Shown one piece after another: positions 23,160 to 33,239 of a DNA stretch of 64,000 bases. A program made the position numbers and the translations under genes. The notes under the pieces were generated by a model. It did not search any database. It was not told the DNA's origin and saw only the letters and a list, made by a program, of their open reading frames with translations. This stretch comes from Lonicera japonica (Eukaryota > Streptophyta > Magnoliopsida > Dipsacales > Caprifoliaceae): positions 62,001 to 126,000 of the forward strand of contig JAKCWG010000782.1 of the NCBI GenBank assembly GCA_021464415.1. Direction: 5' to 3'. Each line of letters starts with the position of its first letter. Positions within the stretch are counted from its first letter, which is position 1.

Positions 23160-23440
23160 AATTTTCATTACATCCACTTCCAATTCCTCCCAAAAGCTTA
23201 AACTCTTAGGAAATGTGCCAATAATGTATATTATGCTCTTTAACACTTTATCTTGCTCATGTGCGACAAAGTGCATACTACATAAACACAAGCACAAATG
23301 GAGAAACGAATGCAAGCAGGAGGATTCCCTTACGGAACATGACCTTTGATACCATGTTAGAACCATCTCTCTTAATAGCTTAAGCTCTTAGGAAGTAGGC
23401 TAACAATGTATATCATGCTCTTTAATATCATTATATAAAT
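23160..23440 (-). mobile_element. Short LTR-like repeat pair with a primer-site motif
   Basis: AGCTTAAACTCTTAGGAAATG (about 23196) and AGCTTAAGCTCTTAGGAAGT (about 23378) head two similar ~50-base stretches ending ATGCTCTTTAA. Between them, read on the minus strand, TTCTAACATGGTATCAAAGG puts a methionine-tRNA-like primer site directly after an LTR-like CA end (23356). This resembles a miniature LTR retrotransposon (TRIM) remnant. No coding capacity. Confidence 0.45.
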
Positions 23441-23591
23441 ATCTCCACCAAGTTTTATGAAAAAAACTACGTTTACCCCAGAAATTGAATGTCCTTCATT
23501 TCCCTAAAGAGAGGAGTGTCCTATTTAGTATAGGATTGTATATTTCTACATTACACATTTAGTAATTTTATGTATATGTTAATTTTTGTAG

Positions 23592-24084
23592 ATATTGTAT
23601 GAATTTCATATGTTCAGCACACATTTTCCCGGGAGAGAAGTTACACACTAGTTTAACCTCAAGACCACAAGATTTACAATATCTTTCATTATGCCTTCAT
23701 TTCCGTATCTCAGAATTTGGGGATTGAATCTATGTCTATTTTATACATTTTTTGGAGTAGATTGGATACCATTTCTTGTATATGTTACAATCATGAACAA
23801 GAGCAAGGGTTCATAGAAGACGTATACACCAAGGTGCTATGGCATTTGTGACATAGATGATGGATCTATGGTATGGTTAAGCCACTAGTTTTTCCAATTT
23901 TGGGGGCATCTGTTTCAAGAGGGCAATCAAGTGGAAGTGTCATTTGATATAAACATAGATCCTGATATGGCTACGTATGAAGAAGTTAAGGAGTGCGGAG
24001 TTAATTTTTTATACATTTTTGGGATTTAGGGATGGATATCTTCGCCTATATTCATCGTTTGAAGTTACAACCTTTGACTAATTT
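23592..24084 (+). pseudogene. Orphan TNL C-terminal (C-JID) exon, pseudogene
   Basis: This stretch is a decayed paralogue of exon 5 of the TNL gene at 51257. It keeps an acceptor (TTTTTGTAG before 23592) and a donor (GTAAGT at 24085). In between one reads ILYEFHMFSTHFPGRE, then a TAG where the gene at 57934 has tryptophan, then FNLKTTRFTISF and LRIWGLNLCLFY. After a frame change it reads RCYGI, MVWLSH, EVSFDINIDPD and KECGVNFLY. C-JID is the beta-sandwich domain that follows the LRRs in many TNL receptors. No upstream TIR, NB-ARC or LRR exon is visible next to it; transposons fill both flanks. Confidence 0.85.
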
Positions 24085-24127
24085 GTAAGTGAAGCTTTAT
24101 TTAGTTTATTTTTATGCACATAAGTCC

Positions 24128-24448
24128 CTAATTTTTTTTCCCAAAAATTGCCCCAAACCAAGAAGGGGCACCTGCCCTCCCGCCTCCACACAGTTTCGCC
24201 CCTAATGATTCTGTACAATAGGAGTCTCGATTGGAGCACACACAAGCATTAGTGTTTTCGCTAACAGGTCCAACATATACTTTCTCTGTGAAAAGGCATA
24301 TACATTCCTCAAAGCGAGCGACTTTTATACCAAGAAAGTATTTCAAACCTCCTAAATCCTTTATCTCAAATTCAGAGGGTAAGTTTGTTTGTAACTTTTT
24401 TATCTCATCCAAATCATCACTTATAACAACTTTATCGTCAACATATAT
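24128..24448 (-). pseudogene. Copia reverse transcriptase fragment
   Basis: Read on the minus strand from 24448 it gives IYVDDKVVISDDLDEIKK, then EFEIKDLGGLKYFLGIKVA, the region around and after the YVDD active site of Ty1/copia reverse transcriptase. It is cut at 24448 by the start of the Tat LTR, so the Tat element probably inserted into or recombined with this copia element. No partner half was recognised downstream. Confidence 0.8.
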
Positions 24449-25327
24449 TGATGGTGTAAATTAATAACTCAATTCACCCAACCAACCACGAGCCAACACG
24501 TGGTAACCCACGTCAGCAACCTGCGCTGTCTCAGCAAGAGGAGCTCTATTCAAGTACCACAGGAAGAACGGAGCTCTCCAGCAGTTGGATTCCTGCTCAA
24601 GAATTAATTCTGCATAGCAAATTACGGAGCTCGAATGCCATAGCTTTTTCAACGAGCTCTGGAGCTCGAACTTAACCATTCTGACAGAGTGGCTAACAAA
24701 CGGTATGGGCGACTGCCACCTACTCTGCAGAAGACACAGAACTTCCCACACCTTCATTTAATGCACACTGACTACATTTAATGCACCGAAATTCATGGAG
24801 AAGCAAGGTCAGAGTCAGTGATGATTAAGGCATGCCTTAGACATGCATGCAGAGCTTTCTAACACGTTTCCCTCTGTGTCATATATATAGGGGAGAATGA
24901 AGCATTTATTCCAAGCTTAACTAACCTAACTAGAGCAATAACTTTTGAACAACCAAGAATAAGAGAGAATCCAGCATTCAATAGCTAAAAGAGAAAAAGA
25001 AATAGAAGCTCAGAGCACTAAGTAGAGCTCATAGTATAGAGAAGTCATAACTCGTGTAGCTAGAGCATACTCTTATTGTAACATTAAGAGGATTTAATAG
25101 CTATAAAGACTTTTGTGAGTTTGTACTAGTTGTTTGGTTACCATCACAAAGCAAACTGAGCTCCTAGCTCTATTCCACAGAGGAGGACTAATTCATATTT
25201 TCATATGAGGCCAACCTCCTCTATAAACCCCCGATTTTCTTAGTTCGTTATATTTATTTATTTAATTATTTGATAAAATAATTTGACTGTGTGGTCTAAA
25301 ACACCCTTCTAGTTTTTAGCACCAACA
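24449..25327 (+). repeat. 5' LTR of the Tat element
   Basis: It runs from TGATGGTGTAAATT to AGCACCAACA (879 bp). A TATATATAGGGG motif near 24883 is a plausible promoter. It matches the minus-strand LTR at 14845-15661. GAGCTC recurs many times. Confidence 0.85.
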
Positions 25328-25409
25328 ATTTGGCACTGTCTGTGGGAAAGACACTTTCTCAAGTCATAATCACACCATTTCAAACACAAAACACATCCAA
25401 AAAATCACC

Positions 25410-26760
25410 ATGTCTTTAAGACACACTCAGCCAGACCCCCTATTGGCATTGCAAGAATAACAAGCTGCCCTTCAAGTTTAAATCGATGGGCTCATAGCTT
25501 AGAGAGACACCCCCAGTCAGCTCCAAAGGCAGGTCAGCTTTAGCCTCTGTGTCTGTGGCCGCCCTCCCAGTTCCTCCACGAGTCCTAGCTAAACAAAGCC
25601 TTGGAGACCATGGTAGAGAATCTAGGGAGAGCCACAGTAGAACCAGTGAGTTTAAATCTGATCAATCCAGCTCTAGGAGGGAGTCCTTTGAAGAGGTTTT
25701 AGCTACACTTCCCCTATCAGTGAAGAACCCGCTAGTGAATGTGGTCCGTGACAGACGGTCAAAGGGAGCCTCTCGACATCAGAGCCTAAGTAGTGGAGCT
25801 TGAGCTCCCCTTTATCTGATCTGAATTCCTGAACGAGTTACAGATGCCAAACCTCAAGGGTCCGTGTTTGACAGAATATCTCATAAAGGATCTATAGAAG
25901 AGGTTGAAAAGAGGTTAATGTCAGAAATGAAAGCTCAAATGGCCGAGATGATGAAGACAATGGGCCACCTGGGAGGGAGTCCAATGACAACTCTTGTGAG
26001 AGACTTTAAGTCCTTATTCGCACAGCACATTCAGAGTTGTCACCTACGAGTATTATATGTTGGGCTTTTGTCACCACTCTGAAAGCGGCAGCTAGAATGT
26101 GGTACAATAGCCTACTCTCAGGATTGATCTAGAGTGCGGAGGAGCTCGGAACCAAGTTCATTTCACATTTCTTGGAAATTGAAAGCAATCCAAGTCTTCC
26201 ACTCACCTTTTCACCATAAAGTAGCGGTCAACATAGAGTTTGAAGGACTACGCTTGCTGGTTCGATCAAGATAGCCTTATGATCATAAACCTCAATGAAG
26301 GGGTAGCAGTGGTGGCGTTTATGGAAGGGGTGAGCTCCTCTTACTGCTTCATGACTTTGGCAAGACTGGCTTATAAGACCATGTCCAAGATCTTGGATGA
26401 GGTCAATAAACAGATTGGCGTGGAAAAAACTTTATAGGGATAAGAGCTGTTAACTCTATCAGCATTCCTGCCCTCCTCCAAGTGCCAAGGGGGCATAGCC
26501 CACCCCGCGGTCAAGAGAGAAAGGCAAGAAGTGCAAGAAAGAATCGAACAAGTTCAAACCAAGTGAGGGTAGAGCTTGCTAGCAGTTCACTCCTCTAACA
26601 GCTCATTTGGGTGAAGTTTATGCCTAGTTAGAACTAGGTCAGATCCTAGAACCATGAAAAATGAAGACCTTAGAAAATAGAAGGGATACGACCAAATACT
26701 GTCAGTACCACAAAGATCATGGCCATGAGACCGACAATTGCTGAAAGTTGAAGGAGGAGA
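25410..26760 (+). pseudogene. Tat-element gag, broken
   Basis: ATG at 25410 opens MSLRHTQPDPLLALQE followed at once by a stop where the sister copy has glutamine. Readable pieces follow at 25549-25803 (VPPRVLAKQSLGDHGRES), 25864-26082 (SHKGSIEEVEKRLMSEMKA) and 26240-26437 (AVVAFMEGVSSSYCFMTLA). A degraded zinc knuckle CQYHKDHGHETDNC is near 26700-26740. Frames change several times. Confidence 0.8.
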
Positions 26761-26977
26761 ATGAAAAACTAATCTAGAGGGGGCAGCTCCGACAATATGT
26801 GGACAAAAAGAAAAAAGTTCCCCCAAAACCTAAGGGGAAGGAGCACACTACCGAAATTTACATGATTGAAGGGGGCTCGTCCTTTTAGGCAATAGCAACA
26901 GGTCTAGAAAGGCCTACATCAGGCAGGCCAAATTCTCGAGCTCGAAGGCAAAGTGCTTCAGCTTCAGGCCTACCAAA

Positions 26978-27515
26978 ATGGTGAAGTATGATGTCAAAAA
27001 GATCACATTCATAGATGACGACATGAACGGGGTAGAGTTCCCACATGATGATCCTTTAGTAATGACAGCTATGGTTAGTAATCACAATGTCCATCGAATT
27101 CTCATAGACACTGGGGCTACCTCTAACCTCATGTATTGTAGTGCCTTTGAAGCCATGGGCCTCACCACTAAGCAACCTGACCCATTCGACAGTCACACTA
27201 GTTGGTTTTCCTGAGGAAAAAACCGAGTCTTTGGGAATCATCAAGCTCGCTGTAACTCTGGGAATAGCCCCGAAGCAGGTGACCACTATTGTTGAGTTTC
27301 TGATACTAGACAAGGCTCTCCATTACAATGCTATAATAGGCAGGAGTATTCTCAATGAGAACAGAGCTTCCATTTCAACTTGTAATTTGACTATGAGGTT
27401 CCCAACCCCCCACGAACTTGGGGAGGTCAGAGGAAACCAAGTGGAAGCCCGATACTGCCAATTCAAAGCTCTAAAAGAGGTCGGGACCTCTGATGTCGCC
27501 GTTGTAGAGCTCTAA
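26978..27515 (+). pseudogene. Tat-element aspartic protease, frameshifted
   Basis: The active site RILIDTGATSNLMYCS lies in the first frame (26978-27214). A one-base shift near 27180 moves to the second frame (27141-27515), which continues LVGFPEEKTESLGIIKLAV. The minus-strand relative at 12702-13193 reads through this point without a break, so the shift is specific to this copy. Confidence 0.82.
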
Positions 27516-27819
27516 GCTGCAGCTATTTGGGAATTGGAAAATGCAGATGGGCCCAATGACTTAGAGAAGTGGGAAATATATACTTTGGACCCTCGTGATA
27601 GAGTAAAAGAGCTTGGAGACAAGCCAGTGGAGGACCTAGAAGATTTATTCTTGGACCCCCTGTAGACTGACAAGATATTGAAAATCAGCAATCAGCTTAG
27701 CTCAGAAGTCAAATAAGAGCTCTCACAATGCCTACAAGCTAATGCTGATGTCTTTGCTTAGTCCCACAATGACATAAATGGGCTAAACCTAGAAGTGATG
27801 GTACACAGGCTAAATGCTG

Positions 27820-28620
27820 ACCTAGCCTTTAAGCCCGTGAAGCAGAAGAAGATAAACTTTACAGTGAAAAGGAATTTGGCCGCCAAAGAAGAAGTTTAGA
27901 AGCTCCTTCGAGTTGGTTTCATTTGGGAAGTCAATTACCCAAAGTGCCTTTCAAACGTGATGTTCATGAAGAAGCATAGTGGGAAATGGAGAACTTGTGT
28001 CGACTTTAAGGACCTCAACAAGGCCTGCCCAAAACACAGCTTTTCATTCCTAAAGATTGATTAGCTCGTAGATTCAACCACATGCACAAAATATGGAGCT
28101 TTATGGATGCATACTTTGGGTATAATCAGGTCAGGATGGCCCTTAAAGACGAAAGAAAAGATCTCCTTCATCACCAATGAAGGCACATACTACTATAAGG
28201 CCATGCCGTTTGGTTTAAGAAACACTGGAGCTACCTACCAGAGGGCCATAAGTACTTTGTTCAAAGATTAGATAGGAAGAAACATGGAAGTCTATATCGA
28301 TGACATGCTAGTCAAGAGTCTCAAAGCCTCTAGCCATGTGACAGACCTCAATGAAGCCTTTGTCATACTCAGACAGAGTGGTATGTCTCTCAACCCAGCC
28401 AAGTGTACTTTTAGAGTAAAAAGGAAAAAATTCTTGGGTTTCATGTTGACACAAAGGGGAATTGAAGCCAACCTTGAGAAAAGACTAGCTCTAATTGACA
28501 TGAGATCTCCAACCAAGTCGAAAGAGGTCCAAAGTCTAGCAGGGAGGTTGGCAGCTTTGAATATATTCATTTTCAAGGCAACAAACAAATGCCACCCCTT
28601 TTTCAAAGCCCTTTAGAAGG
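27820..28620 (+). pseudogene. Tat-element reverse transcriptase, broken
   Basis: Readable segments in order: GKWRTCVDFKDLNKACPK near 27983-28033; a frame change near 28130; MPFGLRNTGATYQR near 28203-28245; active site VYIDDMLVKS at about 28289-28318 (family YVDDML); then LNPAKCTFRVKRKKFLGFML to 28446. Both catalytic aspartates survive, but stops at 27897, 28061 and others inactivate it. Confidence 0.87.
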
Positions 28621-28643
28621 CCTTCGAATCGACAGAAGTATGC

Positions 28644-28768
28644 GAGCTGGCTTTTCAACAGTTCAAGTAGTACTTGGGAGCTCATCTTCTTCTTAGTTCA
28701 AAAAAAAATGCGAGCTGGCTTTTCAGCAGCTCAAGCAGTACTTGGGAGCTCATCTTCTTCTTAGTTCA
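28644..28768 (+). repeat. Tandem duplication of about 66 bp in the Tat pol gene
   Basis: GAGCTGGCTTTTCAACAG through CTTCTTCTTAGTTCA is followed by a short A run and then repeated with a few substitutions (GAGCTGGCTTTTCAGCAG through CTTCTTAGTTCA). The duplicated piece lies between RT and RNase H. Confidence 0.85.
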
Positions 28769-29160
28769 CCAAAGAAAGAGGAAATTTTGAGCTTGTATCT
28801 GGCAGTATCACACACAGCAGTCAACTCAGCTTTTATGAAAAATAAAAAGGGGGCACATTTACCTGTCTATTATAGGAGTAGAGTCCTGTATGCGGCTGAG
28901 TTGAATTATCCAAGGTTGAAGAAACTGGCCTACGCCCTCCTCATCACCTCTAGGAAACTAAGGCCCTACTTTCAGGCCCATGCCATTGATGTGCTCACAG
29001 ACCATCCATTACAAAAGATCCTAGACAAGCCAGAACAGTTAGCAAGATTGGCCATTTAGGCTGTAGAGCTTGGGTAGTTCATGATCAATTACAGGCCTCA
29101 AACTTCGGTCAAAGGCCAGGCCGTGGCAGACTTCACAGCAGAGTTCACCTACAATGAAAA
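28742..29160 (+). pseudogene. Tat-element RNase H
   Basis: The 105-residue frame reads EILSLYLAVSHTAVNSAF, then LPVYYRSRVLYAAELNYPRL and KLRPYFQAHAIDVLTDHPL, the usual gypsy RNase H order. After a TAG at 29057 the frame resumes with KGQAVADFTAEFTYNE. This is the first, retroviral-type RNase H of the element. Confidence 0.85.
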
Positions 29161-29249
29161 GTAGATCCCTGAATAGTTAAAATTGCTGTCACCTGTGGAC
29201 CCAAGTACCTCGAGCCCCACTTTGTTGAACTTATAGCCGAAAATTCCTA

Positions 29250-29740
29250 TATGGATATTTCACGCAGATGGAGCTTCCAACGTACAAGGCTCTGGAGCTG
29301 GTTTAGTGCTGGTCACTCATGAGGCCAACACCCTAGAGATAGCACTCAAATTCCCTTTCAAGGTCTCCAACAATGAGGCTGAGTACGAAGCCATCATATC
29401 AGGTCTGAGAATAGATGGTGACCTAGGGGTAAAATAGGTGGTGGTCTACAACGACTCTACAATCGTGGTCGGCCAAATACTTGGTTACAACATGGTAAAA
29501 GAAGATCACATGATTGTTTATTTGGCTAAGGCTAAGGCAGTAGCTCAGAGGTACATGAACTTAGTCTTTGTCAAGATCCTACAAGCTCAGAACAATAAAG
29601 CAAACCGCCTGGCCAAGCTTGCTTCATCCGCAGACATGCCAAGTGGTGTTCACATAAAGTACCTAGAAAGAAAAGCCATCGAGCAGCTCATAGAGCTAGA
29701 CACAGCCCCAGTGCAGGTCTCAAGAGCTGGATTTACCTAA
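29250..29740 (+). pseudogene. Second (archaeal-type) RNase H of the Tat element
   Basis: Begins HADGASNVQGSGAGLVLV near 29262 and continues VSNNEAEYEAIISGLRI near 29367-29415, where the glutamate of NEAEYEA is catalytic in the family. After a TAG near 29436 the frame 29438-29740 reads VVVYNDSTIVVGQILG, with the expected DS pair. This extra RNase H next to the first is the dual-RNase-H arrangement described for Tat-lineage elements. Confidence 0.83.
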
Positions 29741-29927
29741 TATTGAACTATCTTACGGATGTAGCTCTCCCCGAAGATAAGAAGATGGCTAAAACGATAA
29801 AGTACATCTCTAACAAATACGTGGTCATTAAAGCAATATTACACAAGAGAGGGTACGTCCTTTCATTTTTACTTTGCTTTCACCCCCACCAAGCCCAAGC
29901 ATCTCTATTAGAGATTTATGAAAGGTT

Positions 29928-30961
29928 GTGTGGAGGGCACTAGTAGCTTGCTCACTAACCTTCAAAGTTGGGAGACAAGGCTACGTCTGTCCCACTATCC
30001 TACATGATGCCAAATACCTAGTAAGGAAATGCGACAAGTGCCAAAGATTTTTCAACATACAACAGCTCCCAGCAGAGCTGATGAGCCCTGTAAGTAGCCC
30101 ATGGCCTTTCTCTCAGTGGGTCATGGATATAGTCGGACATTTCCCCTTAGGAAGATGGGAGATAAAGTTCTTAGTTGTGGCCATTGATTACTTCACTAAG
30201 TGAGCTGAAGTAGAAGCATTGACCATAATCACCACCATGAAGATACAAAGCTTTGTGTGGAAGAACATCATCTGTCGTTTTGGTTTCCCCAAGATACTGA
30301 TCACTGATAATGGGAAACAGTTCAATTGCGACCTTTTCAAACATTTCTGCAAGAGGCATGGGATAGAAAACCATTACAGCTCACCAATTATCCTCAGGCC
30401 GACGGCCAAGCATAGGTCACCAACAGAACCCTATTGACATCGGTGAAGAAAAGACTTGATAAGGCCAAGGGAAATTGATCTGAAGAGCTCCCATTAGTGT
30501 TGTTGTGTTATAGAACCATTATCAGAGGTCCAACTGGCGAAACTCCTTCCTCTCTGACCTATGGAACTAAAGCAGTTATCCCAGTGGAGATAGGAATGCC
30601 AGCATACAAAATTAATCATCATGACCCAGCTCAAAACAATAAAGGCCTGCTGGCTAACTTAGACCTCCTTGAAGAAAAGAGATAACAAGCTCGAATCAAT
30701 GAAGAGGCTTATAAAATAAGTATGGTCAAAAGTTACAACAAGAGGGCCAGGCACAAAAGTCTAAATGTAGGTGAATTAGTACTTCGAAAAGTCATCCTAG
30801 CTACTAAGGTATATGAACATGGTAAGCTTACTGCAAAATGGGAAGGTCCATATGTGGTCAACAAGGTCAGCAAACCTGGCACCTATTATCTAAGGACTGA
30901 AAACGACATGGAGCTTATGAGTCCATGGAACATGGAGCACCTAAAAAAATATTATCCTTAA
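29928..30961 (+). pseudogene. Tat-element integrase, broken
   Basis: The zinc-binding cysteines read CDKCQRF near 30031. The catalytic core reads WVMDIVGHFPLG near 30117, then after a frame change ITDNGKQFNCDLFKHFC near 30300 (second aspartate). The conserved YHPQ(A/T)NGQ-like segment near 30385-30400 is damaged. The C-terminal part (30497-30685 and 30722-30961) reads LLCYRTIIRGPTGETPSSL and ELVLRKVILATK, ending at HLKKYYP, the usual last residues of Tat integrases. Confidence 0.87.
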
Positions 30962-31039
30962 GATAAAACAAATTGTAATTTTGTAATAATTATTTTAAAA
31001 GAAAAATGTATATGAAATGTTTTGTATTGGTATTTCATT

Positions 31040-31480
31040 ACTTGTAAAAAGTGCACTTTGCAAAAAAAAAATCATCTCAAGAAAAGGTCAGTTTAGTAAG
31101 CTTTGCAAAAAAAAATCCTTTAAAAATGACGCCAGCCTAGTAAATGAGTAGCTCACAGAGCACACTTGCACTCTGCAAAAAAATCCTCTCAAGAAGAGAT
31201 CAGTTTAGTAAGTGAGCAGCTCATTCAGCACACTCGCACTTTGTAAAAAAAATCCTCTCAAGAAGAGGTCAGTTTAGTAAGTGAGCAGCTCACTGTGCAG
31301 ACTTTCACTCTGCAAAAGAATCCTCTCAAGAAGAGGTCAGTTTAGTAAGTAAGCAGCTCACTGAGCACACTTGCACTCTGCCAAAAAATCCTTTCACAAA
31401 GAGGTTAGTTTAGTAAGTGCTCAGCTCGCAAAAGCACACTTACACTCTGCAAAAACTATCTCAAAAAGAGGTCGGTTTTT
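31040..31480 (+). repeat. Tandem repeat of about 68 bp after the integrase
   Basis: About six units share CTCTGCAAAAAAATCCTCTC, AAGAGGTCAGTTTAGTAAG and GCAGCTCACTGAGCACAC. The units lie in the non-coding zone between integrase and the antisense ORF, where many Tat elements carry tandem repeats that can seed satellite DNA. Confidence 0.85.
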
Positions 31481-32179
31481 CAATTGAAGAGGCCTCGTAA
31501 CAATTAAGAAAACTATTAGGATTTGCCTAACTCAAAAGGGGGCACGACTCTACTTTAAACTTAGCCAAAAAGTAAAAGTTTTTTGATTAAAACACCAAGG
31601 ACTTTTAAAAAATTCCTATCACCATATAGGTCAGTCACCAAGTATAAAAGGTCCTCAATACAGGCCTGCTGAGAACTGAACAATTCCTCTCGTAAAAAGG
31701 TCGTCGTAATAATTGCTAGCTCAATGAGCACATTTATACACTGAGCAGTCTGAATGACATTTGAGAATTCTTAATAAACTTTGCTTAAAATCTAGGGGCA
31801 TGACTCTTATAGACTTAACGAAGGTAACAAGAATTCCATTTCATACTGAGAAACCCAATAACAACCAGTTCAACGAGCTCCAAACATGTCACTGACCTCT
31901 TGTGAATATGGTAAAAACCTCTTTGAAGGCATGTTATTTATCTTGCTTAATTATGCTTAACGTGTTTTTATATTGTGGGGGCATTAAAGTATCACAGAGC
32001 TCATTATATCTCACACTATAACTTAGACAAAAGAAAATACAAGAATTAAAGCAAAATAAAATAGAAGAATGTTCAAGGCAAACTTTTTTATTTCATTGAA
32101 AGGATGAGCAATTACAGAGGTCCTAAAACCTTCTATTAAAAATGAAAAGTAAATAAGGCAAAAAATCCTACAACTGCTA

Positions 32180-32870
32180 CTCCTATTCAGCTCCCCCAGC
32201 CTCGTCGCCACCTGCTCCACCTTCAGAATGAGAGGCTTCGCCAGTCTCCCACTTAACCAGCATATCAGGCTCTTCTGCCCTGATCAGCTACAACACTGCA
32301 AGAGCATCGCCTCTTTTCTCATATATCTTTGCCTCCAGCTTTGGGGTCACATCAATCTCTTCGGGGACCTCAAGATTCTCGAGCTTTTCGGGCTGCTGTA
32401 AAGCTAACTCATATTTATAGAAGCCAGTCACAAAGGAGTCAGAAATCTGTAAGGGAGGGTCCTCAAAGCCATAGAAGTCTTCAACAGCCTGAGCTCTAAG
32501 AGTAAGAAGGGACCTTTTTATCTCCTTAAACTATTTCTCCAAGTTAGAGAGCTAAGTATGCATGGCCTCCTGACACTAGTTGGAGGTCGCCAACTCGACC
32601 TCTTTGGCTAATAACTGGGCCTAGACACCCTTCCGGGCCACTTCGGCATCTTCTTTGCCTTTGCGTTCTAGGTTTGTGGTCTTCTAGGCCATATCTAGAA
32701 TAGGCCCAGCAGCATGGAGCTCCTTCTTGGCTTGAATCAATTTAGACTTGAAATCGAAGGCCTCTTGCTTCTTGGCCTCGAGCTCCTGCGACAGAACCAT
32801 GTATTCGGACTCCATGCGGTTGAACATATCATTTTCCTTAATCCCTCAGCTTCAGCCAAAATGCTTATGA
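32180..32870 (-). pseudogene. Antisense ORF of the Tat element, broken
   Basis: Read on the minus strand from about 32850, one frame with several TAG stops gives NRMESEYMVLSQELEAKKQE, FDFKSKLIQAKKEL and ARKGV, which is charged, heptad-like and coiled-coil in style. Then come DFYGFEDPPLQISDSFVTGF and ENLEVPEEIDVTPKLEAK, and it ends in a Gly/Glu-rich tail near 32190. Many Tat-lineage elements carry an antisense ORF of this type between integrase and 3' LTR; its function is unknown. The assignment rests on position, orientation and style. Confidence 0.65.
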
Positions 32871-32891
32871 CCTGCATAAATAGGCTTTTCC

Positions 32892-33190
32892 TGTAACACC
32901 CCCGCCTTAATTATCGGGATAACACCTGTAATTAACACTTGGAGTAGTACTAACCCATCTTAGATTGACTAAAATGAGTATATAAATATAATGAATCTAA
33001 ACAATATACATAACACATGTCAAATCAAACAAAAATATACAAGATGATGGCTTTTTATATACGTCTAATACTTGCGTCACGTGTCAATTAAGCATAAGGT
33101 GCTAAAATAATAGTAATATTCCTACACAAGCTTATAACCATTATACAAAACTGAACCAAGTATGTTCAAGTCAATAGCTACTCAAACATA
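32892..33190 (-). repeat. Partial LTR related to the chromovirus LTRs
   Basis: From TGTAACACCCCCGCCTTAATT it follows the start of the LTRs at 37253 and 44546 (CGGGATAACACC, CTAACCCATCTTAGATTG, TATACAAAA). Similarity fades after about 33190, so only the first ~300 bases of a 1.8-kb LTR are present. It directly abuts the Tat antisense ORF and may account for the missing Tat 3' end. Confidence 0.75.
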
Positions 33191-33239
33191 ACCTCTCAAA
33201 CATACCTTTCACAGAGGAAATCCCTTTATAGAGGATTTG

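Larger units (their letters stand above)
24449..32891 (+). mobile_element. Tat-lineage Ty3/gypsy retrotransposon, 3' end lost
   Basis: Layout: 5' LTR 24449-25327; primer site (TTTGGCACTGTCTGTGGG, from 25329); gag from 25410; protease near 27100; RT 27820-28620; RNase H 28742-29090; a second, archaeal-type RNase H 29250-29650; integrase 29930-30960; tandem repeats 31040-31480; antisense ORF about 32860-32180. The second RNase H and the antisense ORF are hallmarks of the Tat lineage. No 3' LTR is found: an unrelated LTR end begins at 32892. Stops are frequent, often TAG in place of tryptophan or glutamine. Same family as 12240-15661, opposite orientation. Confidence 0.9.

Noticed and set aside
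28292..28606. 104-residue minus-strand ORF
   Set aside because: Exact antisense shadow of the Tat RT frame with VYIDDMLV.
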